Positions 7,927-15,659 of a DNA stretch of 16,867 nt are shown one piece after another; position 1 is the first letter of the stretch; every line of letters starts with the position of its first letter. The position numbers and the translations under genes are program-made. The DNA comes from Bacillota bacterium. Its GTDB lineage: Bacteria; Bacillota_A; Clostridia; DSM-8532. The stretch is from positions 1 through 16,867 of the forward strand of contig JAFADM010000336.1 of NCBI GenBank assembly GCA_023424865.1. Reading direction: 5' to 3'. The notes beneath the pieces are model-generated. The model did no database searches, had not been told where the DNA came from, and was given only the letters and a program-made list of their open reading frames with translations.

Positions 7927-8651
7927 AATGACATCGCCCCCTTAAGGGAATCCGGCACATCTTCCCCGTGGGAAAGAGTAAGATCCTCTACAACCCGGCC
8001 GTCCTGAAGGCGGATGATTCTTTGAGCCTGTTCGGCAATGGCATTGTCATGGGTAATGAGGACAATGGTGTTTCCGTCTCTGTGGAGCTCTTTTAACAGC
8101 TCAAGAACTTCTTTTCCCGTTTTTGAATCCAGGGCTCCCGTGGGCTCGTCCGCCAGAATAACCGACGGCTCGCCCGCAAGCGCCCGGGCAATGGACACCC
8201 GCTGCTGCTGGCCGCCGGAAAGCTGGTTGGGACGGCTTTTTACTTTATCTAAAAGGCCTACCCGCTCCAGAGATTTGAGAGCCCTCCTGCGCATTTCGCC
8301 GTTGGAAATACCGGCATAGAACATGCTGAGCTCCACATTTTCCAGGACGCTGAGCTTGGGCAGAAGGTTGTATTGCTGAAAAATGAAGCCCACCATCCGG
8401 TTTCGAATAACCGCAAGCTCATTATCATTCATTTTGCCAACATCCTTGCCGTTGAGAAAATACGCCCCGCGGGTGGGTACGTCCAGGCAGCCGATGATAT
8501 TCATGCAGGTGGATTTTCCCGAACCGGACTGGCCTACAATGGCGACAAACTCTCCCTTATCTATTTTAAAGGATATATCATCCGCGGCCCGGACAATGGT
8601 ATCGCCCATTTCATAGTATTTGGAAAGATTTTTAAATTCAATGAGGGACAT
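7923..8651 (-). CDS. MacB/YknY/LolD-type ABC ATPase, copy 2
   Basis: A 242-residue ATPase: Walker [10 protein letters not shown] at 40-48, Q-loop FQQYN near 91-95, LSGGQQQRV at 144-152, Walker B VILADEP with E169, ALDS D-loop and switch H201. All are intact. I start it at the ATG at 8651, which has GGAGG nine bases upstream and gives the usual [13 protein letters not shown] opening; an in-frame TTG at 8660 would add three residues. The start lies two bases after the stop of the fusion protein gene, and the end overlaps the permease by four bases. It is visibly more diverged from copies 1 and 3 than they are from each other, chiefly in the helical region around 110-140 and in the C-terminal tail, so it belongs to a distinct transporter. 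Confidence 0.94.
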   Translation of the reverse strand: MSLIEFKNLSKYYEMGDTIVRAADDISFKIDKGEFVAIVGQSGSGKSTCMNIIGCLDVPTRGAYFLNGKDVGKMNDNELAVIRNRMVGFIFQQYNLLPKLSVLENVELSMFYAGISNGEMRRRALKSLERVGLLDKVKSRPNQLSGGQQQRVSIARALAGEPSVILADEPTGALDSKTGKEVLELLKELHRDGNTIVLITHDNAIAEQAQRIIRLQDGRVVEDLTLSHGEDVPDSLKGAMSL

Positions 8652-8653
8652 CC

Positions 8654-10381
8654 TTACCAACCTCCTCCGATTCCGCCGGGACTGCCGCCCTGAAAGCCGC
8701 TGCCGCCTTCACCCCTGCCTGTGGAAGGCCCAAAGCCGGACTGGGAGGTGGAAGGAATAACCTCATTCATGACGGCAATAATATCCTCCGCCCGGAGCCC
8801 GTCTATAATCTCAATGTATTCCCCGTCGCTGATACCCGGTGTAACCTCCACGTAGGCAAATCCCTGGGGAGCGCCAGTCTCCCCCTCAGCCTGACCGGCA
8901 GCGGCATCGGTTTTGACAAGGACACGGTTGCCTCTTGACAGCGCCTTTACCGGTATGGCAACAACGCCGGTTTTGGAAGAAACGGTGATATTGGCCTGTA
9001 CGTTCATGCCCGGAAGCAAGCCCTCGGTTTCGTCTATACGAATGGTAACGGGATAGGAAGTAACCCCATTGGCGGTGGTTCCATTGATATTCACCTTGGT
9101 CACACTGCCCTCATAAACCTTGTCCGGAAGGGCTTCCACCGTTACATTAACCTTCTGGCCCACCTGAACCTGGGATATATCAAGCTCATCCACATTGAGG
9201 GTCATGGTGAGATAGGAAAGGTCGAATATGGTGCAGAGCGCCTTACCCGCCTCAAGAGTATCGCCCTCCTTGTAGTTCTTTTCAATGATGGTACCGGCAA
9301 TGGGCGATTTGATTGTGTAGTCCTGGAGCTGGTCGTATTTATTTTGCAGGGACAGCTCGGCATCACGCAGCTGGCCTGCGCTGTTAGCCGCATCGTTTTC
9401 CAGGGTGTCACTTGAAAGAGTGACGACGACCTGGTTCTTTTGCACCTTTTCTCCCTCTTTGGCATTAAGGGCGGACACCTCACCCGAAACAGCGGCTGTC
9501 ACAGTACCTTCACCCTTATAGGAAAAGGTGCCGCTCCCATTACTTCCAATTTCTCCCACAATAGCGGATGCCGATTCACCGGCGGCTATTCCCCCTGGAT
9601 TGGACACATCGACGGTTACCTGCCGTACAAGCACATTTCCGTCCAGGCGTTCCACCACGGAGCTGATTTTTGATACGGTTCCGTTGAGTATCTCCAGTGA
9701 GCTGTCCAGAATTACCTGAGCGCTTTGTCCCACAGTAAAGCCTGAAGCAGCTTCGCCGCCAAAGGGAACCACAAGGCTCATTACGGCGCTGTTTCTTATT
9801 CTGGCAAGGGTTTGCCCTGCCGTTACCCTGTCACCGGTTTCAACAAGCAGCTCAATGATTTCTCCTGTTTCGTCGGCCTTCACCTTCAGATCCTCCAGGG
9901 TTTTCATCTTCTGCTCATAGCTGCGATTGCTTTGAGAGAGGGAAAGCTCGGCCTGCTCAATACTTGTGGCCACATTGGAGCTCTCAACCTCATAAAGAAT
10001 CGTGTCCTTTTCAACAATCGTCCCCTCCTCAAACGGAGCCTGGAGGATATCCCCCGATATGAGGGTTGTAACGGTGTAGGAATCGGCAGGCTTAAGGCTG
10101 CCCGTTCCGCTGAGGCTTAATAGGATATCCCGTGTTCCCACCGTATAATCGCTGTGACTGCCGCTGGCCTGAACAGCTCTTCCTGCACCGGCTCTGAGCA
10201 TGTTAAATCCAACAGCCCCAATAAGAACAATGGCAATAACGGAAATAATAATTCCGTTTCTTCTTTTTTTCTTTTTTATTGTGGCATGACCGCCCTGTCC
10301 TGTTTCAATAAGTTCCCCTCTTACCCCGTCGGAACCTTCCGTCCCGGACGAGCTATTTCTGCTGTTTTTATTACGTAGCAT
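8654..10381 (-). CDS. HlyD/MacA-type membrane fusion protein with two lipoyl-hairpin modules, copy 2
   Basis: A 575-residue adaptor with the same architecture as the one at 4822-6507. It has a basic cytoplasmic stretch (KKKKRR at 36-41) and a TM at about 43-62. The first lipoyl-like module (about 106-198, hairpin 134-168) and a second module (about 292-388, hairpin 324-358) are followed by a beta-barrel-like region (389-470) and a membrane-proximal domain. The tail from about 547 is very rich in Gly and Ser and ends GGGW. The linker motif before the second module (GSGTFSY) is also present in copy 1 as GEGTFSY, so the doubled layout is ancestral to both. It is the first gene of its transcription unit. 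GAGGAGG lies seven bases before the ATG. It is divergent from the response regulator, across a 276-bp region full of repeats. Confidence 0.9.
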   Translation of the reverse strand: MLRNKNSRNSSSGTEGSDGVRGELIETGQGGHATIKKKKRRNGIIISVIAIVLIGAVGFNMLRAGAGRAVQASGSHSDYTVGTRDILLSLSGTGSLKPADSYTVTTLISGDILQAPFEEGTIVEKDTILYEVESSNVATSIEQAELSLSQSNRSYEQKMKTLEDLKVKADETGEIIELLVETGDRVTAGQTLARIRNSAVMSLVVPFGGEAASGFTVGQSAQVILDSSLEILNGTVSKISSVVERLDGNVLVRQVTVDVSNPGGIAAGESASAIVGEIGSNGSGTFSYKGEGTVTAAVSGEVSALNAKEGEKVQKNQVVVTLSSDTLENDAANSAGQLRDAELSLQNKYDQLQDYTIKSPIAGTIIEKNYKEGDTLEAGKALCTIFDLSYLTMTLNVDELDISQVQVGQKVNVTVEALPDKVYEGSVTKVNINGTTANGVTSYPVTIRIDETEGLLPGMNVQANITVSSKTGVVAIPVKALSRGNRVLVKTDAAAGQAEGETGAPQGFAYVEVTPGISDGEYIEIIDGLRAEDIIAVMNEVIPSTSQSGFGPSTGRGEGGSGFQGGSPGGIGGGW

Positions 10382-10410
10382 ATGAAAACCTCCTCGTATT
10401 CCATAAGCAG

Positions 10411-10449
10411 ATAATAAATGACAATTGTAAACTCACTTTAAACTGAGTT
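10411..10449 (-). promoter_or_regulatory. Candidate activator-dependent promoter for fusion protein copy 2
   Basis: On the plus strand TAAACTCACTT (10428-10438) is followed directly by TAAACTGAGTT (10439-10449), an 11-bp direct repeat with 9 of 11 positions matching. This is PhoB/OmpR-box-like spacing. On the minus strand a TATTAT -10 lies at 10416-10411, and the expected -35 position (AAAGTG) is poor and covered by the repeat. That layout is typical of promoters turned on by an OmpR-family activator, and such a regulator is encoded next door. AACTCA-N8-TGAGTT (10430-10449) is also an inverted repeat. Confidence 0.45.
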
Positions 10450-10478
10450 CATATAAAAGTCTTATGATGGATTCAGTT
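10441..10478. repeat. Imperfect 12-bp inverted repeat in the divergent control region
   Basis: AACTGAGTTCAT (10441-10452) and, on the opposite strand, AACTGAATCCAT (10478-10467) match at 10 of 12 positions across a 14-base spacer. The left arm is part of the element shared with the region upstream of the other fusion protein gene. It could be a two-site operator for the adjacent regulator. Confidence 0.4.
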
Positions 10479-10527
10479 AAAAGACGAACAGTCTGAAATC
10501 ATTGCGTTATAGCGGCCTCGTCTTTTA
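10478..10527. repeat. Perfect 10-bp inverted repeat upstream of the response regulator
   Basis: TAAAAGACGA (10478-10487) and TCGTCTTTTA (10518-10527) are perfect arms 30 bases apart. The loop is long and no U-run follows, so it is not an intrinsic terminator. It may be a paired binding site for looping, or a leader structure. TTGCGT (10502-10507) and TAGAAT (10526-10531), 18 bases apart, form a weak plus-strand promoter candidate overlapping the right arm. Confidence 0.4.
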
Positions 10528-10565
10528 GAATATAACCCCGGACCCCAGCTTATGGATCTTCAATT

Positions 10566-10585
10566 CTTAATTGGACTTAATTAAG
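10566..10585 (+). promoter_or_regulatory. Direct-repeat box upstream of the response regulator
   Basis: CTTAATT occurs at 10566-10572 and 10576-10582, an exact 7-bp direct repeat with a 10-bp period. The second copy also belongs to an inverted repeat, CTTAATT-N6-AATTAAG. Tandem 7-mers spaced one helical turn apart are the standard target form for OmpR/PhoB regulators. It lies about 40-60 bases upstream of the likely -10 of the regulator gene, suggesting autoregulation. Confidence 0.4.
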
Positions 10586-10623
10586 GCTCACGGTTGGCTT
10601 TAGGTGTATGAACAAGTGGAAAA

Positions 10624-10632
10624 TGGTATACT
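10624..10632 (+). promoter_or_regulatory. Extended -10 promoter of the two-component operon
   Basis: TGGTATACT is an extended -10 (TGn plus a hexamer one base off consensus), 26 bases before the ATG at 10658. A transcript starting near 10639 would still include the AGAGG ribosome site. No good -35 is visible 17 bases upstream. Confidence 0.4.
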
Positions 10633-10657
10633 GAAAAAAGAGGTAAAGAGGTGCGGT

Positions 10658-11332
10658 ATGTTTACTGTTTTGGTTGCAGAAGATGATACGCGGCTCCGGC
10701 AGTTATTTTGTGCGGTGCTTGAGAGAAGCGGGTACAGCGCTGTTCCCGCCAAAGATGGGAAGGAAGCCCTGGATATTCTGGATAAAGGCTACATCGATCT
10801 GATAGTATCCGATATAATGATGCCTCACATTGACGGTTATGAGCTGACAAAGTCCCTTCGGGATGCAGGCTATATACTTCCCATACTCATGGTTACCGCC
10901 AGAGAGCAGTTTGATGATAAGCAAAAAGGGTTTCTGGCTGGAACAGACGACTATATGGTAAAGCCTATCGACGTCAACGAGATGGTTCTTCGTGTTGGAG
11001 CACTTCTTCGCCGATCCAAAATTGCCAATGAGCACAAAATCATTTGGGGCGGAACGGTTCTCGATTACGATACACTCACCGTCACCTCCGAAGACGATCG
11101 TGTCCTTCTTCCTCAAAAGGAGTTTTATGTTCTTTTTAAGCTCCTCTCCTACCCAAATAAAATTTTCACCCGCCAGCAGATCATGGATGAAATATGGGGG
11201 ATGGATTCCGAATCCGACGAACGAACCGTGGATGTTCATGTCAACCGTCTGAGGGAAAAGTTTAAAAGCAGCCGGGATTTTGAGATTGTCACGGTAAGAG
11301 GATTAGGGTATAAGGCGGTGAAGCATGGATAA
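10658..11332 (+). CDS. OmpR/PhoB-family response regulator
   Basis: A 224-residue two-domain regulator. The receiver domain (1 to about 118) has the acidic pocket E8-D9-D10, phospho-acceptor D52 in VSDIMMP, switch T80 and K102 in VKPID. The winged-helix DNA-binding domain (about 125-222) has the recognition-helix region ERTVDVHVNRLREKF and ends VTVRGLGYKAVKHG. All residues needed for phosphorylation are present. I start it at the ATG at 10658 because the receiver begins there (MFTVLVAEDD) and AGAGG lies six bases before it; an upstream in-frame GTG at 10604 would add 18 residues with no good ribosome site. It overlaps the kinase gene by eight bases. Divergence from the transporter block and the repeats between them point to control of those operons. 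Confidence 0.95.
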   Translation: MFTVLVAEDDTRLRQLFCAVLERSGYSAVPAKDGKEALDILDKGYIDLIVSDIMMPHIDGYELTKSLRDAGYILPILMVTAREQFDDKQKGFLAGTDDYMVKPIDVNEMVLRVGALLRRSKIANEHKIIWGGTVLDYDTLTVTSEDDRVLLPQKEFYVLFKLLSYPNKIFTRQQIMDEIWGMDSESDERTVDVHVNRLREKFKSSRDFEIVTVRGLGYKAVKHG

Positions 11333-12359
11333 ACGGCATGGAATCGGTATCGGGCCAATCTTTGTACTTGTCACTTTCGGTATTATGTTCTTTTCTGTGT
11401 TGCTGATAGGCTTTTGCGCATCCCTCCTGCTTCATTTCGGCAAGTTGGATTTCAAAGGCCCCAACCCCCACTACCCCTTAATGATTTTCCTGCTTCTGAG
11501 TGTCCTTATCGGTACAGGGACCTCCTTCATCGTAAGCCGCATGATTCTCAGGCCTATTCTTAAAATAAGTGAAAAAACCAAGCAGGTTGCCACGGGTGAT
11601 TTTACAGTAAAGCTCAGCGAAAGGCATAACGTACGGGAATTAAGTGAGTTTTCACAAAATTTTAACGTTATGGTAAAAGAATTGGCAAGCATCGAAACAC
11701 TGCGTTCGGATTTTGTGGTTAATGTCTCCCATGAATTTAAAACGCCCATCGCCTCAATTGAGGGCTACGCGACCCTTTTGCAGGATGAAACACTCTCCGC
11801 CGGGGAACGCAGGGAGTATGCCAAAATGATTATCGACAGCTCAAAGCAGCTGTCCTCACTGACAGGCAATATACTCAGGCTTTCCAAGCTTGAAAACCAG
11901 GAAAGCATTGCCGAAAAGGAACTCTTTCGCCTGGATGAGCAAATACGGCAGGCTATTCTTATACTGGAGCCCCAATGGACGGATAAGGAGCTGTTTCTTG
12001 ATATTATTCTTGAAAAGGCTGAATACTGGGGCAATTCACAGCTCATGCTCCAGGTCTGGCTGAATATTATTGGGAATGCCGTCAAATTTACACCTCCAAA
12101 GGGTGAGATAACCGTCTTGCTTACGAAAATCGGCAGTACTATCTGCGTTACGGTTACCGATAACGGTATTGGCATGCCGGAAGAGGTGCAGCGCCATATA
12201 TTTGACAAGTTCTACCAGGGGGATTCGGCCCGAGCGGAAGGCGGCAACGGACTAGGGCTTGCCCTGGCAAAGCGCATTGTGAGCTTAAGCGACGGGGAAA
12301 TTGAGGTTCAAAGCAAGCCGGGGGCCGGCTCCACCTTTAAAATATTTCTTAAGGCATAA
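11325..12359 (+). CDS. Short-loop sensor histidine kinase
   Basis: A 344-residue kinase. TM1 is at about 11-37 and TM2 at about 51-75, leaving only some 13 residues outside the membrane. A HAMP-like linker (about 73-125) contains RPILKISEKTKQVATGDF. The H-box FVVNVSHEFKTP holds phospho-acceptor H136. The ATPase domain follows, with the N-box NIIGNAVKF (N247, N251), DNGIGM at 279-284, the F-box-like FDKFYQGD and GNGLGLALAK near 307-316. With no sensor domain it resembles intramembrane-sensing kinases, which often take their signal from a neighbouring transporter or from membrane stress. The ATG overlaps the regulator stop (ATGGATAA), with AGGCGG six bases upstream. It is cotranscribed with the regulator and ends just before a strong terminator. 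Confidence 0.95.
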   Translation: MDKRHGIGIGPIFVLVTFGIMFFSVLLIGFCASLLLHFGKLDFKGPNPHYPLMIFLLLSVLIGTGTSFIVSRMILRPILKISEKTKQVATGDFTVKLSERHNVRELSEFSQNFNVMVKELASIETLRSDFVVNVSHEFKTPIASIEGYATLLQDETLSAGERREYAKMIIDSSKQLSSLTGNILRLSKLENQESIAEKELFRLDEQIRQAILILEPQWTDKELFLDIILEKAEYWGNSQLMLQVWLNIIGNAVKFTPPKGEITVLLTKIGSTICVTVTDNGIGMPEEVQRHIFDKFYQGDSARAEGGNGLGLALAKRIVSLSDGEIEVQSKPGAGSTFKIFLKA

Positions 12360-12361
12360 GA

Positions 12362-12401
12362 AAAAATGACGTACACTTTTTAACAGTTGTACGTCATTTT
12401 T
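12362..12401. terminator. Bidirectional intrinsic terminator between convergent operons
   Basis: AAAAATGACGTACA (12362-12375) and TGTACGTCATTTTT (12388-12401) form a perfect 14-bp stem with a 12-base loop. A-runs and T-runs flank the core GACGTACA stem, so it can stop the plus-strand kinase transcript, which ends two bases before it, and the minus-strand transcript arriving from the ATPase at 12513. Confidence 0.9.
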
Positions 12402-12512
12402 AAATATCAATCAGCCACTTTGTACCCTAATGGGAACCCAATTAATAAACTCCCAAGGGCTCTTTTTTATGAAGCGGCATCCGTTTTCGACTGTAATGCT
12501 TTGAGATACGCT
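12402..12512. other. Non-coding tail after ATPase copy 3
   Basis: This 111-bp stretch follows the stop of the minus-strand ATPase. I translated it looking for a remnant of the permease start that follows the other two ATPases and found none. No gene or convincing hairpin was seen. Confidence 0.5.
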
Positions 12513-13238
12513 TTATATTACCGCATATTCCCCATCTTCGGCATGAACCAGAGCGTTTTTTGCACCTGACGGTCCGTCATATACCACCTTGCCATCCTCC
12601 AGGCGTATGATGCGCCTGGCGGTGTTGGCAATAGCGTTGTCGTGAGTGATAAGAACGATGGTATTGCCATCCTGGTTCAGCTCCTGGAGAAAAAGCAGCA
12701 CATCCCGGCCTGTCTTGGAATCCAGAGCACCTGTGGGTTCGTCGGCCAGGATAATGGAGGGCTGTCCTGCCAACGCCCTGGCAATGGATACACGCTGCTG
12801 CTGGCCGCCGGAGAGCTGAGTGGGCCGGTTTTTGGCTTTTTCCATAAGACCCACTCTTTTCAGTGCTTTTTCTGTCATTGACTTTCTCTCCGCAGCATTT
12901 TTTCCGCTGTAAAGCAGGGGCAGCTCCACATTTTCAAACACTGTCAGCCGGGGAATCAGGTTATACTGCTGGAAAACAAAGCCCAGCATTTTATTTCGCA
13001 CCTCAGCCAGGGCATCGTCCCGCATGGTGCTCACATCCACTCCGTTCAGAAAGTACTGTCCCTTGGTAGGAACGTCCAGACAGCCAATGATGTTCATACA
13101 GGTGGATTTACCCGAGCCTGACTGACCCACAATAGCCACAAACTCCCCTTTGTTTATATGAAGGCTTACACCATCCATTGCACGGACTTCTGCGTCGCCC
13201 ATGGCATAAATTTTATAAATATCCTTTAGCTCAATCAT
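12513..13238 (-). CDS. MacB/YknY/LolD-type ABC ATPase, copy 3
   Basis: A 241-residue ATPase with intact Walker A (GQSGSGKST, 38-46), LSGGQQQRV (142-150), Walker B with E167, ALDS D-loop and H199. About 202 of 240 aligned residues match copy 1, so the two share a recent duplication. Unlike copies 1 and 2, no permease gene follows; it is the last gene before the terminator. The most likely partner is the permease at 15660-16835, two genes upstream in the same direction, with the SLH gene between them. Alternatively it could serve another MacB-like permease in trans. GGAGGT lies eight bases before the ATG, so it is well translated on its own. The 81-bp gap to the SLH gene has a TTGACA but no convincing -10. 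The C-terminus (GEYAVI) differs from copy 1. Confidence 0.94.
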   Translation of the reverse strand: MIELKDIYKIYAMGDAEVRAMDGVSLHINKGEFVAIVGQSGSGKSTCMNIIGCLDVPTKGQYFLNGVDVSTMRDDALAEVRNKMLGFVFQQYNLIPRLTVFENVELPLLYSGKNAAERKSMTEKALKRVGLMEKAKNRPTQLSGGQQQRVSIARALAGQPSIILADEPTGALDSKTGRDVLLFLQELNQDGNTIVLITHDNAIANTARRIIRLEDGKVVYDGPSGAKNALVHAEDGEYAVI

Positions 13239-13319
13239 GCAACTCTACCTCCAAAAATACGACAGTTTAACCGTTAGCCTTCCCTTTTTCATCCTTTGTA
13301 CAGCAAGTTCTCCTGTCAA

Positions 13320-15626
13320 TCAGCGCAGGATAATGGCAATAACCTTGCCGCCGTTGGCTGACGGTCTGTCCAGATAGACACCGATGGAACGGTACAGGGC
13401 GCCTTTGGTAAGGTCGCTGATGCTCAGCGTGCTCACAGTACCGCTGTCGCTGACCCGGTAAACCGCCACATCTTCATGGAAGGTATAGACGGTTTCGTTA
13501 ATGCGTATTCTGGATGCGTCCACCGCATCAATAACCGTGGAGGTCGCCGCAGGCTGCAGGGAATAGTCCAGCCCGGCTACCTGATTGCCGTTCATTCTCA
13601 CTCTTACAACAGAATTGAGATTTACTCCCAGATTGGCGCCGGAGAGGGTGTAGGTTTGGCCCTCAATCAGAAGTGTAAGCGTATCGGAGGTGCCGCTTGT
13701 CTCGCTGTTCAGAGTGCTTTTAATTCCTGTTACAAGGCCAAAGCGGATATTGGTTCCCTTAGCGTCGTCCACTAACAGAATATCCACATCCTGGAAGTCT
13801 CCCATTCGGCGGACATATTTTACCCGGCCTGCTTCCAGGGTCCCTGAAGGGATATCCGAGAACCGGATAACAGTGGCCTGAATTTCGCTGCTGTAGGTAT
13901 TGGTGATGTTAAAGACGACAGCGTCGCTTGCCACATAGGATTCGTTAAGCTTTCTGTCGGACTGGCTCACCCGGTAGCTGTCGCTTGTATTATTATCAAC
14001 CTTGGTAAGCTTTACGGTATCATAATCGGTTCCCTTTGTTACCGTATCGTAAAGCACCAGGGAGCCCCTGTAAAGGCTTGTAAGGCTTCCGTATAAATAA
14101 TAGGTGGCCTTGGCTCCGTCAACATGAAGAAGCGTCACATAATTGTAGGCTGTTCCGTAGTCGGAGGCTTCCTCGGAGTTTTTGCTGAAGACCTGAAGCA
14201 CCAGGGCATAGTTTCCGTAATCGGAGGTTTTGGAGGATACGATATCCACAGCCGTACCGTCGCTTCCAAGAATAACCTTTACCGTATCCCCCGCTTCAAT
14301 TCCCCCGCTGGCAGTCAGCTTGGAAATGGGAAAGCGGCTGTCCAAAACATAATTATTGCCGTCAATATCCAGGGATTTGGGTGAAATCTTATTGGGCAGG
14401 ATAGCGGTTACCGAGCCGGACACGGCATCATTGTACACCAGAACATAACCGTAGCCGCCCCACAAATCCGTTACCTCATAAACCACGTCGTCGGACTCTA
14501 TTTGGGAGGCGTCAATGGTTTTGCCCCCCCTGTCGATGGCCTTTCCCGCATAACGCACGGCAAGCTGGGTGTCGGAGTAATCCCCTGTAATAATGGACGG
14601 CTCCGAATAAAGAGGATCAAATAAAACGGCGTAGGAAGAGCCGTCGCGGTTCTTGCCCTGAACCAGCGAAGCGTTGGCCTTAATGGCGCTAAGCACCTCG
14701 CTGTAGGTGGCGGCTTTACCTAAGTAATAATAGGTTGTGTCGGAAGGTAGGGTCAAAGCGTTGCCGCTGTTGGTGTAAACCTTACCCGATGTGACGCTTA
14801 AAAGAGAGAGCTCCGTAAAGGAGGCGTCTGACAGCGCTAAAGTCACAACCGCGCTGTCCTTCACCCTTGCAATATATTTTTTTCCGGCTTCGGGAACATC
14901 AAGAGAAGCAGTTAAATAGAATACGCCCTTATCGGTGAGGATACGGGTTTTGTCCTCCTCAGGGTTTGTCACCGCATTTTCATATATTATAAGGCTTTTA
15001 TAGACGGAAAGGGTATCCAAAAGGGTCTGAGTGCCGTCCTTGGTTTTAGTGCCGTAAGCTCTGTCGATAAGAAGTGCTGTTTGCCCTCTGGTCAGTGCTT
15101 TTGATGCGGAATAGGTTACTCCGTCCAAAATATCCAGATTACTAAGGAGAGTTATATAATTCTGAGGATAGGTTCCTGTAAGGCTGGCTTCGTCATATTT
15201 CAGGAGCTTGCCGATGATAATGGCGGCCTGGTTAAAGGTCACTGTTTCCCCAGGGTGAAATTTACCGTCGGCCAGAGCCGTTATATAGCCCAGCTTTACC
15301 GCCGCATTGACATAACCGTTGGAAAAGCGGCTTGCGGGGACATCGGAGTACAGGGTGGTATTTTTATAGAGGTTCACCTGATCCTCCTGACCGGCGGCCT
15401 TTATAAGGACAATAGCCAGCTCCTCACGGGTAATGCTGCGGCTTAAAGCCATATTCTCGGTTGTGGTGGAGGTAAAGAGGCCCAAATCCATCATGCGCCT
15501 CATGCTTTCCTGGTAAAGGGTTGCTTCCGCAGTCTGGGAAACGGTCTGAGCCGTGCTTACCGTATAGCCTGTCAGCAGGCTCAGGGCAAGTATGAGGCTG
15601 AGTGCAGCCGTTATTATTTTCTTCAT
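13320..15626 (-). CDS. Secreted SLH-domain surface protein, copy 2
   Basis: A 768-residue exported protein. The signal peptide is MKKIITAALSLILALSLLTG. Three SLH-like repeats cover about residues 37-200; the second contains ALADGKFHPGETVTF...IIGKLL. The long beta-rich remainder is full of S/T/D/G and Val and has no enzyme motif I recognise. It aligns with the SLH protein at 345-2717 along its whole length with few gaps, and the final ~170 residues are most alike (shared GDFQDVD, GQTYTLSGAN, DASRIRIN and LYRSIGVYLDRPSANGGK). It begins 33 bases after the stop of a MacB-type permease and is followed by ATPase copy 3, so it sits inside a split transporter set. AAGGAGG lies about ten bases before the ATG. 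It may be a wall-anchored partner of the transporter; no direct evidence shows what it binds. Confidence 0.88.
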   Translation of the reverse strand: MKKIITAALSLILALSLLTGYTVSTAQTVSQTAEATLYQESMRRMMDLGLFTSTTTENMALSRSITREELAIVLIKAAGQEDQVNLYKNTTLYSDVPASRFSNGYVNAAVKLGYITALADGKFHPGETVTFNQAAIIIGKLLKYDEASLTGTYPQNYITLLSNLDILDGVTYSASKALTRGQTALLIDRAYGTKTKDGTQTLLDTLSVYKSLIIYENAVTNPEEDKTRILTDKGVFYLTASLDVPEAGKKYIARVKDSAVVTLALSDASFTELSLLSVTSGKVYTNSGNALTLPSDTTYYYLGKAATYSEVLSAIKANASLVQGKNRDGSSYAVLFDPLYSEPSIITGDYSDTQLAVRYAGKAIDRGGKTIDASQIESDDVVYEVTDLWGGYGYVLVYNDAVSGSVTAILPNKISPKSLDIDGNNYVLDSRFPISKLTASGGIEAGDTVKVILGSDGTAVDIVSSKTSDYGNYALVLQVFSKNSEEASDYGTAYNYVTLLHVDGAKATYYLYGSLTSLYRGSLVLYDTVTKGTDYDTVKLTKVDNNTSDSYRVSQSDRKLNESYVASDAVVFNITNTYSSEIQATVIRFSDIPSGTLEAGRVKYVRRMGDFQDVDILLVDDAKGTNIRFGLVTGIKSTLNSETSGTSDTLTLLIEGQTYTLSGANLGVNLNSVVRVRMNGNQVAGLDYSLQPAATSTVIDAVDASRIRINETVYTFHEDVAVYRVSDSGTVSTLSISDLTKGALYRSIGVYLDRPSANGGKVIAIILR

Positions 15627-15659
15627 TTTAAAAAATCCTCCTTGAAAAAAGTCGGCGGC

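Noticed and set aside
10703..11239. 178-codon open frame antisense to the response regulator
   Set aside because: It is a shadow of the regulator's coding sequence; it lacks a ribosome site and any recognisable domain, and the regulator's motifs are complete on the other strand.
13239..13319. Promoter between SLH copy 2 and ATPase copy 3 (TTGACA on the minus strand near 13319-13314)
   Set aside because: No acceptable -10 lies 15-19 bases downstream; the ATPase is more simply part of the upstream operon.
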